A DNA stretch of 64,000 nucleotides, from contig NZ_CP063533.1 of assembly GCF_028751035.1 (NCBI RefSeq), positions 1,426,001 through 1,490,000 of the forward strand, given 5' to 3'. Positions 34,411-43,109 of this stretch are shown in pieces; the stretch's first letter is position 1, and every line of letters begins with the position of its first letter. The translations under genes and the position numbers were made by a program. The stretch comes from Helicobacter winghamensis ATCC BAA-430 (GTDB lineage Bacteria > Campylobacterota > Campylobacteria > Campylobacterales > Helicobacteraceae). The notes beneath the pieces were generated by a model. It saw only the letters and a program-made list of their open reading frames with translations, searched no databases and was not told where the DNA came from.

Positions 34411-35804
34411 TATTTTTCCAAATTTACCTCTACAATTTGTCCAGTAAAATCAGACAACAAGGTGTTAATTGCAACATAAGCAACATCTTTTGGATCCAAC
34501 AAGGTATCAGGATTCTCTTTTCCAAAGTTAGCTGTACGCATAGGCGTTAAAGTCCTCTGAGGGCTAATACAATTTACCCTCACTTGATTAACACTTTTAA
34601 ACTCTTCCGCCAATGCTTGTGTTAAATTAACAATTGCTGCTTTTGAAGAGCTATATAAGGAATAACCGGATCTTCCTCTTGTATAAGAGCTTGAAGCAAA
34701 ATTTAAAAGTTGCCCCGAAGTCTTTTCCAAATATGGGAGCGATGCTTTAGCAACATTTATTGCCCCAAGATAATTAATATTGATAGTGTCTAAAATATCG
34801 CCATAACTCATAAATTCCAAATGTGACTTTATCAAAATAGAAGCTGTATTTACAACAAAGTCTATTGAACCATATTTTTGATAAACACTATCCAAATCTC
34901 TCTCAACATCAGACAACAAAGCAATATTTGTATTGGTAGCTGTTCTACTAAAAACTTCTACTTTAGCACCATAAAGTTTAGTCAAATTTACAATATTTAA
35001 ACCTATACCAGATGCTCCACCGAACACCACAACAACTTTATCCTTAAGATTTTCTTGATAGTATTTTTCACTATGTATAAAATCGTTTCTTATATTTCTG
35101 AGTTGAAAGATCTTATCCGCAATGCTTATATCGCATGGATATGTGATTTTAATATTTTCCAAACTACCCATCACTACATGAATTTTTTCATCAGGCAAAT
35201 ACTTTTTAACAATTCCACAATCATCAGTTGAAACAAAATCAGAATCTTTATCCGCTATTAAATAAGCCCGTCTAATCGTTTCCAATTTGAAAGCTTGCGG
35301 TGTTTGCCCTTGCATCATAAATTGCCTCTGTGGAATACTAGTTATAAAACCATCTTTTACTTCAATGATAGTGTCAGTGGAAGGTATCGCAACATCTACC
35401 GCATTACAATATTGCAAAGATTCTATAATATCATCAATAATTCTGTTATCAACAAATGGGCGAACCGCATCATGAAATATCAAATTAATTTCTTTCTCAT
35501 TTTCATAGGACAATATAGCGCTTAATGAAGAATCCCGCCTTTCTTCGCCCCCAAAAATAATCTTTTTAACTTTAGAAAATTTATTCTTAGCAACAATTTC
35601 TTCTATTCTATTCTTCCAATCTTTCTTAATAACAATACAAATCTCATTAATATTCTTATGCTCAGAAAAAACTTCTATCGTATGCTCAATAATAGTCTTC
35701 CCAGCTAATTTTACAAATTGCTTTGGAATATCAAGACCAAATCTATTTCCCATTCCACCTGCTAAAATTACAGCAACATTCTTTCTCAATGCAAACCTTT
35801 CCAA
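34410..35804 (-). CDS. Bifunctional ribitol-5-phosphate cytidylyltransferase / ribulose-5-phosphate reductase (Bcs1-like)
   Basis: The 464-residue fusion begins with an IspD/TarI-type cytidylyltransferase (AVILAGGMGNRFG at 11-23, IPKQF, HDAVRPFVDN, DTI and QTPQAF). A short-chain dehydrogenase domain follows from about residue 255 (FGGASGIG at 261-268, catalytic YSSSK at 384-388). This order is that of Bcs1 from Haemophilus influenzae, which reduces ribulose 5-phosphate and makes CDP-ribitol. The result is the donor for the TagF-like enzymes downstream. IspD itself is excluded by the SDR fusion and context. The gene starts 12 bases after kpsD ends. Confidence 0.82.
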   Translation of the reverse strand: MERFALRKNVAVILAGGMGNRFGLDIPKQFVKLAGKTIIEHTIEVFSEHKNINEICIVIKKDWKNRIEEIVAKNKFSKVKKIIFGGEERRDSSLSAILSYENEKEINLIFHDAVRPFVDNRIIDDIIESLQYCNAVDVAIPSTDTIIEVKDGFITSIPQRQFMMQGQTPQAFKLETIRRAYLIADKDSDFVSTDDCGIVKKYLPDEKIHVVMGSLENIKITYPCDISIADKIFQLRNIRNDFIHSEKYYQENLKDKVVVVFGGASGIGLNIVNLTKLYGAKVEVFSRTATNTNIALLSDVERDLDSVYQKYGSIDFVVNTASILIKSHLEFMSYGDILDTININYLGAINVAKASLPYLEKTSGQLLNFASSSYTRGRSGYSLYSSSKAAIVNLTQALAEEFKSVNQVRVNCISPQRTLTPMRTANFGKENPDTLLDPKDVAYVAINTLLSDFTGQIVEVNLEK

Positions 35805-35815
35805 TAAAATATCTT

Positions 35816-37471
35816 CTACAAATTTAACACAACATTTGTTGCAATTGCAATTTGGTATAAAATCTGTGTCAGCATACCAAAAATCTGCAGATTTTGTGTA
35901 TCTACTTTTGGAAGCACCAAAATAGAATCTCCAGCTTTAATATCAGCAGAATTCCATCTACCATTATATTTGCTAGCTTTTCCACTATTATTAATAACTA
36001 AAACTCTTCCAACATCCGCTCTCTTGCTATAACCACCTGCTAAATCTATATAATATTTTAAATCTTTCTTATCCAAATAAACAAAAGCTCCAGGTATTGA
36101 TACCTCCCCTTGCACAATTACTAAATTATTTTTATTTGGGACATTAACAACATCACCATCTTCAAGAACCACAGATGCATATGCCCTAACATCGTCAATA
36201 ACAATTTGTCCTTTAGGTTGAGCTTGCTTTGCGCGTTCAATAAACTCTAAAATCGTTTTTGCTTGTGTTGCTCTAATAGCCGCTTGCTCTGCATTTACAG
36301 ATGAGCTTGTAAGAGCTAAAGTTTCAAGCTCTTTAAGCTGCGCATTAATAAGCTCCTTTTGCATTAAAGCTACACTTTTTCTAAACACCTGCAACGCGTT
36401 AATATCAGATTGATTGTTAGTTGCAATCATTTTTACAACATCTGCTAGAGTTGTTCCCTTCCTTACTACAATAGAGCGCAAGCCATTATGCTCTCCTTCA
36501 ATATTAATATTAATATTTTCCGCCACATAATCTGGTCTAAATTCTATTTCATCTCCAGCATAAAGTTTCACACTTCCAAATTGTTTCTTATCATAAGCAT
36601 CAACAACAAGTTGTCTATCTTGTCTATGGCTTCTAACCACTGCATTTGTAACAATGGGCTTAACGCCGGATACTCTAGCAATATCAAACAAGCTTTGAAT
36701 ATCTTTTCCTAATTCAAATCTAAAGGGCTTTTGCACATCACCCTTAACAAACACATAATCTTGCACACTGCCTACCAAAATCACATCACCCATTCTAAAA
36801 GGAAAAAGCTCAATTCTACCCTCTAACAAAAAATCATACAAATCTACATATTTTATAACTTTATTATTGCGCAAAATTTGTATATCTCTAAAGCTCCCAT
36901 ATTCTAAATTAATACCAGCTGCTTTATCAATATATTGTATGATGGAATCCGAACTCAATCCTTGATAAAGACCGGGCTTATTGACATTTCCAGTAACAAA
37001 TACAGAAATGTTTTGATAAATATCCAAATCCGCATACACAAAGACATTATTTTTATAAACTTTATTGATTGCTTTTGTAATAACTTTTACTAATGCGCTA
37101 TTTTTAACACCCAGCAAATTAATTGCGCCAACCATTGGAATAAATATATTTCCTTGAGAATCCACCACTAAAGTGCTAGAAAATTCAGTTGCACCCCAAA
37201 TTTTGACATTAATTCTATCTCCAACTGCAAGTTTATAATCTGGATTATAAATGTGCTGTCTAAATTGTGTAAAATTTCCATTAAATAAATGTTCACCAAA
37301 AATCCCAACTAAAGATTCTTCTTTTGTTACTTCTTTGTCTGTAGTATTTTCTGCTTTAGATTCTATTTCAGATTCAACCACATCAATTGTTTGAACTTTT
37401 GAAATTTGAGAAACATCTACTGCACCAAACACTAGCAAAGGAAAAATTAGTAGTAATAAAATTCTTTTCAT
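35816..37471 (-). CDS. kpsD: Capsule polysaccharide export protein KpsD
   Basis: The 551-residue protein has a signal peptide (MKRILLLLIFPLLVFGA), a polysaccharide-export domain (YKLAVGDRINVKIWGATEFSSTLVVDSQGNIFIPMVG) and several SLBB-type segments (VFVTGNVNKPGLYQG, VFVKGDVQKPFRFELG, VIVQGEVSIPGAFVY). This is the outer-membrane/periplasmic export component of group 2 capsule systems. It begins one base after kpsE ends. The usual next gene, kpsF (arabinose 5-phosphate isomerase), is not in this window. Confidence 0.93.
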   Translation of the reverse strand: MKRILLLLIFPLLVFGAVDVSQISKVQTIDVVESEIESKAENTTDKEVTKEESLVGIFGEHLFNGNFTQFRQHIYNPDYKLAVGDRINVKIWGATEFSSTLVVDSQGNIFIPMVGAINLLGVKNSALVKVITKAINKVYKNNVFVYADLDIYQNISVFVTGNVNKPGLYQGLSSDSIIQYIDKAAGINLEYGSFRDIQILRNNKVIKYVDLYDFLLEGRIELFPFRMGDVILVGSVQDYVFVKGDVQKPFRFELGKDIQSLFDIARVSGVKPIVTNAVVRSHRQDRQLVVDAYDKKQFGSVKLYAGDEIEFRPDYVAENININIEGEHNGLRSIVVRKGTTLADVVKMIATNNQSDINALQVFRKSVALMQKELINAQLKELETLALTSSSVNAEQAAIRATQAKTILEFIERAKQAQPKGQIVIDDVRAYASVVLEDGDVVNVPNKNNLVIVQGEVSIPGAFVYLDKKDLKYYIDLAGGYSKRADVGRVLVINNSGKASKYNGRWNSADIKAGDSILVLPKVDTQNLQIFGMLTQILYQIAIATNVVLNL

Positions 37472-37472
37472 T

Positions 37473-38588
37473 TTAATATCTATGCTCCTCTATAATCATT
37501 CTAATAAATTTAACCACCCCAAAAACCAATGAAAAAATCATAAAAGCCGTAAGGATATTATAAATTTTTTCTGGATACTTCGCACTTTGTGGCAAGCTTG
37601 GATTTTGTATTACAACCACTTGTTTAATTTTTCTTAAAGCCTCAATTCTTGCTGTTTCATAAGCTTTTAGGGCAGTTGTATAAGCATTTTCCGCAAAAGT
37701 AACTTCAATTGAGAGATCCTGAAATTGTGCAGCGAGATCATTCAATCTTTGCGAAGTTTTAGGGGAAGCAACTTTATTTTTTTCCACACGCAACTGCTTC
37801 TTTAATGCTTCAATTTCTGATTTGATAGTAACAATTTGTGGGGCACTCTCATTAATATAACTCTGCATCATTAAAAGCTCCGCTTCTTTGGTTGCCATCT
37901 TAGCCTCTAAACTCCCTATTAATTGCAACCTTCCCTCTGCCTGTTTTAATGGATCAAAGATTCCATATTTATTCTGAAAAGCTAAGAGATCATCTTTTGC
38001 TTTCTGGTATCTCTCTTTAAAACGCAAAAGCTCCTTTTCTGCAAACTCCATTTGTTCTCTAGCTGCCCTATGAGAGATTTCATTAATAAACCTTTCACTC
38101 TCTTTAACGATTGTTGTGGCAATAAGATGCGCACTTTGCGCGTCAAAGCCTTCTACATCAACTCTTAAGATACCATCTCCTAAACCATCTTGCAAGATTT
38201 TCACGCGATTTTGGTAATACTTCAATAAACCTTCTTGTGTAGATTCCAATGCAACACTATAAAAGAGATCAATTGTTTGCTCTGCATAAAGCTCTCTTAT
38301 ATTAATTTTTTCTTCAAGAATTTTTAGCATATCAAGCGAGTGGATATAAGATTTTAGAAACAAAATATCTTCATTAGATAAAGAACCATTATTGAGCAAA
38401 GAAGCTAAACCATTAATTTCTCCTGTGCTTTGTGTCGTTGCCTTTACACTTAAGATACTCTCACTTACATAGCGATCTTCTGCTATAAAAACATAATAAA
38501 ATGCAACAAAAAGAGTGAGAATAATAACAATTTTAAAGGAATGTAAAATCTCTAAATTTTTAACTCTTTCTAAAAAATTATTTAGCAT
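37473..38588 (-). CDS. kpsE: Capsule export inner-membrane protein KpsE
   Basis: The 371-residue polysaccharide co-polymerase-like protein has an N-terminal membrane segment (about 19-35), a large periplasmic region with coiled-coil stretches (AREQMEFAEKELLRFKERYQKAKDDLL), and a C-terminal membrane segment near 345-362. The PSLPQSAKYPEK motif just before the last membrane helix is the family mark. KpsE links the KpsMT transporter to KpsD. Its start overlaps kpsT by 11 bases. Confidence 0.93.
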   Translation of the reverse strand: MLNNFLERVKNLEILHSFKIVIILTLFVAFYYVFIAEDRYVSESILSVKATTQSTGEINGLASLLNNGSLSNEDILFLKSYIHSLDMLKILEEKINIRELYAEQTIDLFYSVALESTQEGLLKYYQNRVKILQDGLGDGILRVDVEGFDAQSAHLIATTIVKESERFINEISHRAAREQMEFAEKELLRFKERYQKAKDDLLAFQNKYGIFDPLKQAEGRLQLIGSLEAKMATKEAELLMMQSYINESAPQIVTIKSEIEALKKQLRVEKNKVASPKTSQRLNDLAAQFQDLSIEVTFAENAYTTALKAYETARIEALRKIKQVVVIQNPSLPQSAKYPEKIYNILTAFMIFSLVFGVVKFIRMIIEEHRY

Positions 38589-39249
38589 TAATTTTTCCTT
38601 GATACACAGCTATCCCTTCATCTACATCATCATAAACAGTCGCTTTGCCTTCTTGCATAAATACGATTTTATCACACCACTGCTTAATCTCTGATACATT
38701 ATGAGAAACCATAATCACCTTAGACTTAGACAATCTCTCCTTATAAATCCGATTGCTTTTTTCCTTAAATTTGGGATCTCCAACTGCTCCTGCTTCATCA
38801 ATTAAATAATAATCAAAATCAAAAGCCATACTCAATCCAAAAGCTATTCTTGCTCCCATTCCAGCAGAATAAGTTTTCATAGGCTCATCAAAAAACTTGC
38901 CAATTTCTGCAAACTCTTCTACAAATTCTACCTTTTCCTTTAAAGCTTCCCCTTTATATCCATAAACTCTAGAAATAAAACGCACATTATCTCTTGCAGA
39001 AAGACTTCCCTGGAAAGCGCCAGATAAACCTAAGGGCCAAGAAAGCTTTTTATTAATAATAATCCTGCCTCTATCTGGCAACAAAGAACCACTAAGAAGT
39101 TTCATTAATGTAGATTTTCCTGCTCCATTTCTCCCCATTAATCCTATACTACAATTATCAGGAAATTCAAAGGTTAAGTCTCTAAAAACATAATGCCTAC
39201 CACCTTGTGTGAGAGAATAAGATTTTGTAAGATTTAATAATTTTATCAT
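38578..39249 (-). CDS. kpsT: Capsule ABC transporter ATP-binding protein KpsT
   Basis: The 223-residue ATPase has Walker A GRNGAGKST at 39-47, the signature YSAGMGARIAFGLSMAF, and Walker B YYLIDEAGAVGD. SAGM in place of LSGGQ is usual in KpsT and other polysaccharide exporters. With KpsM it moves lipid-linked capsule across the inner membrane. It overlaps kpsM by four bases. Confidence 0.95.
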   Translation of the reverse strand: MIKLLNLTKSYSLTQGGRHYVFRDLTFEFPDNCSIGLMGRNGAGKSTLMKLLSGSLLPDRGRIIINKKLSWPLGLSGAFQGSLSARDNVRFISRVYGYKGEALKEKVEFVEEFAEIGKFFDEPMKTYSAGMGARIAFGLSMAFDFDYYLIDEAGAVGDPKFKEKSNRIYKERLSKSKVIMVSHNVSEIKQWCDKIVFMQEGKATVYDDVDEGIAVYQGKINAK

Positions 39250-40022
39250 CTTGTGGCAATCAACTTTTCTCTAGTAAAATAATAAAAAAATAGCCCCAAA
39301 AAAAGAATAGCAACCAAACAAATAAGTGGATAATAGTAGTTGTAATTATCTAACAAAGGATAATTTACAAAGAAATTATATTTTAAAAGCTCCATAATAT
39401 GCAATAAAGGATTGTAATAAAAATACTCAAGAATAGGCTTTGGGATAATCCAAGCAGGAATCACAACAAAAGAGGTCCAATATAAAATTGCATTAATATA
39501 CCCAAAAAGCTTTTGAATTGGTTCAGAAAAATACCCAGCTATCGCAAAACACATCCCCATTGAAAAACCAAATAAAACCAACATTACAAAAGAAAACATA
39601 ACCTCTAACATATGCTGCGGAATCACATGCATATGAAAAAACCAGCCCGCCAAAAACATAACACAAACAAAAATCGTCAAATAAATACAAAACTCCAATA
39701 ATGCCCTAGCAATAAAAACATGGATAGGACGAATAGGCTTATAGGCAAAAAGGGCTAAATTTGCTTGAATTCCACTTAAGATCTGTGTAACTATGCTTCT
39801 AAACATAAAAAATGGAATAATCCCGATAACCAAAAACATAAAAATTGAAATCCCATCAGGCATAATTTGATGGCGAAACTCTCTAATTGCAGTAACCAAT
39901 GAAGCAATCACCAAAATCACCATCATAGGCTCACCAATTACCCAAAAATACCCTAAGTATTTATTGATTCCAAATCTAGTTTTAAGCTCTCTAAAAAAGA
40001 GAGCATGCACAACATTAATCAT
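39246..40022 (-). CDS. kpsM: Capsule ABC transporter permease KpsM
   Basis: The 258-residue ABC-2 type permease has six predicted membrane helices, with a KTRFGINKYLGYFWVIGEPM start and VIPAWIIPKPILEYFYYNPLLHIMELL in the last loop, both typical of KpsM/CtrC. It is the first gene of the capsule operon, read kpsM-T-E-D and on through the biosynthesis genes. GGAAG five to six bases before the ATG at 40022 supports the start. Confidence 0.95.
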   Translation of the reverse strand: MINVVHALFFRELKTRFGINKYLGYFWVIGEPMMVILVIASLVTAIREFRHQIMPDGISIFMFLVIGIIPFFMFRSIVTQILSGIQANLALFAYKPIRPIHVFIARALLEFCIYLTIFVCVMFLAGWFFHMHVIPQHMLEVMFSFVMLVLFGFSMGMCFAIAGYFSEPIQKLFGYINAILYWTSFVVIPAWIIPKPILEYFYYNPLLHIMELLKYNFFVNYPLLDNYNYYYPLICLVAILFLGLFFYYFTREKLIATR

Positions 40023-40065
40023 CTACTTCCATTTTCTTTTAATCAAAGTTGCCATTTTACTACAC

Positions 40066-40071
40066 ATTATG
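40066..40071 (-). promoter_or_regulatory. Possible -10 box of the capsule operon
   Basis: CATAAT on the minus strand after TTTTGTAAG, 44 bases upstream of kpsM. It is weak, and the 77-base gap to the gene before may also allow read-through from the P450 genes. Confidence 0.3.
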
Positions 40072-40099
40072 CTTACAAAACATTAATTAAAACAAAATT

Positions 40100-40453
40100 T
40101 TATAATTGTTTTCCAATTGTCTGTTCTGTAAGTTTTTTTTTAATAACTAGATCTATAATGGGCTGCTCCCTTTTATTTGCTTTCTTGCAATGATCTTTAT
40201 CAAAAAAATCTGTAATCCTTATAATAACTTTTGCCCATCTTTTATTTCTCTTTCTCCAAGCATGTGAAGATAAAGATTCCCAAGCATAGCCATTAAATAA
40301 TGTTGCATTTACGAAATGATCAAGAGCTCTTACGCCCTGTCTCACTCTATCTGTCTTTCCAAAAGTCCCTACTATAACAATAAAAAGATAACTAACAACC
40401 GCCAAAGGCACAATTGCACACAGCAAAATTGTGCCTGCTAACTTTTCTCTCAT
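40100..40453 (-). CDS. Small membrane protein next to cytochrome P450 (Cj1410c-like)
   Basis: The 117-residue protein has one strong N-terminal membrane segment (about residues 8-30), then a basic cytoplasmic or periplasmic part rich in Arg and Lys (SSHAWRKRNKRWAKVIIRITDFF). It overlaps the P450 stop by four bases (ATGA), so it is translated with it. C. jejuni has a similar small membrane protein in the same place, as I recall it (Cj1410c). Function unknown; the basic helical part could contact lipid or the P450. Confidence 0.6.
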   Translation of the reverse strand: MREKLAGTILLCAIVPLAVVSYLFIVIVGTFGKTDRVRQGVRALDHFVNATLFNGYAWESLSSHAWRKRNKRWAKVIIRITDFFDKDHCKKANKREQPIIDLVIKKKLTEQTIGKQL

Positions 40454-41829
40454 TGATTTCTCTTGATAAATTTAATGCGCATTCCATTAGCCGATCTAAT
40501 AGTCAATCTCCCTACAATATCTGGCACAAAGTTTTCTTCTAATTCTAATTTATATTTTCTAATAATATTTGCAAGAATCAGCACAGATTCCTGCATAGCA
40601 AATCCCTGTCCTATACAAATTCTCTCTCCCATTCCAAAGGGCATATAAGTATCCTTCTTAATATTACTCTTGCTTTCGTGCCTTGTTGGATCAAATTCAT
40701 GAGGATTTTTCCAAAAACGCTCATGCCTATGGATAAGCCAAGGAGCAACCACAACTCCCGAGCCTTTCTTTACAAGCTTATCTCGCATTTTTCTATCTTC
40801 TCTTGTTTCTCTTGCAAAAAAACCAACAGGTGGATAAAGCCTTAATGCCTCTTTAAAAATACTTGCTACATAATGCATTTCTTTGATATGTTCTATCTCA
40901 AAAACTCCATCACCTGCAACCCTAATAATTTCTTTATAAGCTTTTTCTTGCTCATTAGGAGCTATGCTTAAAATATAAAGAGTCCAAGTTAAAGAGCTTG
41001 CAGTTGTCTCATGCCCTGCCAAAAAAAGCATAGAAACTTGATCTAAAATCTCCTCAAATGTAAATCTTTGATGAGTTTCTGCATCAACAACTTGCAATAA
41101 AGAAGATAAAATATCCTCATACTTCCCTAAATCACTTTGTGCATTATGATATCTAGGAGCGATAATATCAGACAAAACTTTGCGAATCACAGAGGCAGCT
41201 TTTAGTCTTTTATTTTCCCCTAAAAGCCTAGAAAGCCATTTAGGAAAGCAAAACATTGTTCTTAATGCCGTCTTAGTTGTCTCCTCTTGCACGGTCCCAA
41301 ATGCTTCCAAAACGAGTTTGCCCTTTGCTTCATCTAACTTAGAGGACATAATTGTTCTAAAAATTACATCAGCTGTTACAAAAGTCATAATTGCATCCAC
41401 TTCAATAACTGCACCATTTTGACAACTTGCAAGCTTTCTCATCATATCATCTGTAGCATCGCGCATAAGATTGAAAACTTTAGAAATTCTTGTCATCTCA
41501 AAAGAAGGTCTTAAAAGTTCCCTTTGCTTTTTCCACATCTTATCATTAGTCGTGAAAATACTCATTCCTAAAAGAGGCTCTAAAAGCTCGTGTAAAAGCT
41601 GACTTTTAGGAAAGTTTTTCACATCATCTACCATAACATGCCTAACTTCCTTTGGATCATTAACAACATACAAATCAAATCCGGGCATTTTAACCCTGCC
41701 CATCATCATTTTATAACTGCGCTCATACAATCCATCTAACCAAGATCTTCTTTTAAACAAAAAAGTTGCAAATGTCGAAGCTTTAGTTTTATAAGGTTTT
41801 GGATGAAATGGACACACTCCCATAGGCAA
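40450..41829 (-). CDS. Cytochrome P450
   Basis: The 459-residue haem monooxygenase has all the family landmarks: the oxygen-binding I-helix AGHETTASSL, the ExxR motif in FKEALRLYPP, and the haem loop FGMGERICIG with the ligand Cys405. Residues 1-40 show no membrane anchor, and MGVCPFHPKP starts like soluble bacterial forms. P450s are rare in this phylum; one sits at the capsule border in C. jejuni (Cj1411c, from memory). Its substrate is unknown; a fatty acid, lipid or polyketide-like compound is possible. No redox partner gene lies nearby. It lies between two membrane-protein genes. Confidence 0.93.
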   Translation of the reverse strand: MPMGVCPFHPKPYKTKASTFATFLFKRRSWLDGLYERSYKMMMGRVKMPGFDLYVVNDPKEVRHVMVDDVKNFPKSQLLHELLEPLLGMSIFTTNDKMWKKQRELLRPSFEMTRISKVFNLMRDATDDMMRKLASCQNGAVIEVDAIMTFVTADVIFRTIMSSKLDEAKGKLVLEAFGTVQEETTKTALRTMFCFPKWLSRLLGENKRLKAASVIRKVLSDIIAPRYHNAQSDLGKYEDILSSLLQVVDAETHQRFTFEEILDQVSMLFLAGHETTASSLTWTLYILSIAPNEQEKAYKEIIRVAGDGVFEIEHIKEMHYVASIFKEALRLYPPVGFFARETREDRKMRDKLVKKGSGVVVAPWLIHRHERFWKNPHEFDPTRHESKSNIKKDTYMPFGMGERICIGQGFAMQESVLILANIIRKYKLELEENFVPDIVGRLTIRSANGMRIKFIKRNQ

Positions 41830-41834
41830 CTCCT

Positions 41835-42974
41835 TTATTGTATTTTATTCTCAAGCATTAAATTTCCAATCACAAAATCAAAAAAATCATATTGCCCTTT
41901 GATTTGCGTGGCAAATAGATATAAAAAATGCGCTTTGTATTTATCCCTTTTGATGCTTTTATATTCTCTTGGCTTATAAAGCGTATGAAATCTAGCAGAT
42001 AAATATTTTGGAGTAAATTTGGCATTAATTCCGCTTGTTTTTAGAAAATCAACTTGCGGAAAACAAGCTCCATCAATAATAGAAGTGAAATCATACCAAA
42101 TAATCTTTCTTTGAGCGATAAATTCTAAATCTTTTTTAAAAATTCTTGCTTCCTTATGAAAGCTTACTAAAGGAATACATTCCCCCAATGTTAGAATCTT
42201 TAACTTTGAATAATCAAGCTTTGCTTTTTCGCACTTTCTAAAAACTTCTGCCAACACACAAACACTAAGCATTGTGCCCACGCTATGCGCAATAAGAATA
42301 GCCTCATATTCTTCATCATTTTGATGTTCTTGTAACTGCTTCAAAATCTTTTCACTAAAGGAATCAATTTTATCTTTAAGTAAGGTTTGTCTATAACTTT
42401 CCCATTTGGAGCTAAATGCACAAATTCTTGCAATCCAAAATATTGCAAGCTTTTTGCCAACCCTAAACATTAATTGTGGTAAATAAAACAAAATCAATAC
42501 ACCTAAGGCAACCCCCAACAAAAAATGAAATTTCTCCCAAAAATAGAACAAACCCCCAAATGCAAAAAATAAAGTCAATATCACGCTAAAAAGCACATAA
42601 AAAAATGGATAAAACCCTGTAATAAGCTGATAAAAAGATTCCTTTCCAAACTTAATAAAAAATCCTGTAATAACATAAAATCTAAAAAAAACAAAACAAT
42701 CTAACAAAGTATCTTTAATGCTATCTGACCAATTCTCTTTAACAATTTCATTCCAATTTAAAAAAGTATATTTAATCTCTGTCTTTGGTGTTTTAATTTG
42801 CCAAAATGGATAACCATCCACACCAATTTGACTTCTTGAAATCTCATAATCATAGGATAGAATCTGATTTTGCAAGGATAAGTTTTTCTTGAAAATAGAA
42901 TAATAATGCCTATATCCCCTTGGATCATAGCCTGCAATATAAAACACATCTCTTTTAAAACACTCTTTTTTCAT
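41835..42974 (-). CDS. Membrane protein with hydrolase-like motif next to P450 (Cj1412c-like)
   Basis: The 379-residue protein has two or three hydrophobic segments in the middle (about 118-165: ITGFYPFFYVLFSVILTLFF, LLGVALGVLILFYL). The C-terminal half has an alpha/beta-hydrolase look, with a nucleophile-elbow sequence IAHSVGTML near residue 230. The serine sits in HSVG, and a His or Asp partner may follow in WYDFTSIIDGACFP. It is the first gene of the P450 unit and ends five bases before it. It may be a membrane lipase or esterase whose product is the P450 substrate; this is a guess from position. Confidence 0.55.
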   Translation of the reverse strand: MKKECFKRDVFYIAGYDPRGYRHYYSIFKKNLSLQNQILSYDYEISRSQIGVDGYPFWQIKTPKTEIKYTFLNWNEIVKENWSDSIKDTLLDCFVFFRFYVITGFFIKFGKESFYQLITGFYPFFYVLFSVILTLFFAFGGLFYFWEKFHFLLGVALGVLILFYLPQLMFRVGKKLAIFWIARICAFSSKWESYRQTLLKDKIDSFSEKILKQLQEHQNDEEYEAILIAHSVGTMLSVCVLAEVFRKCEKAKLDYSKLKILTLGECIPLVSFHKEARIFKKDLEFIAQRKIIWYDFTSIIDGACFPQVDFLKTSGINAKFTPKYLSARFHTLYKPREYKSIKRDKYKAHFLYLFATQIKGQYDFFDFVIGNLMLENKIQ

Positions 42975-43005
42975 AAAAAGCTCTCTTTTAATTACGCAAT
43001 ATCAA

Positions 43006-43011
43006 AGTATA
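43006..43011 (-). promoter_or_regulatory. -10 box of the P450 unit
   Basis: TATACT on the minus strand, 32 bases before the first gene of the unit. The 135 bases between this gene and trpCF hold nothing else that I can see. Confidence 0.45.
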
Positions 43012-43109
43012 ACTCACTATTACTTTTTATCGCTTTACACAATAAGATTAATCCTTAATTTTTAGATTCCTTAAGTGTCTTGCATCTCTCCTGTAAATAT
43101 TTTATGCTC

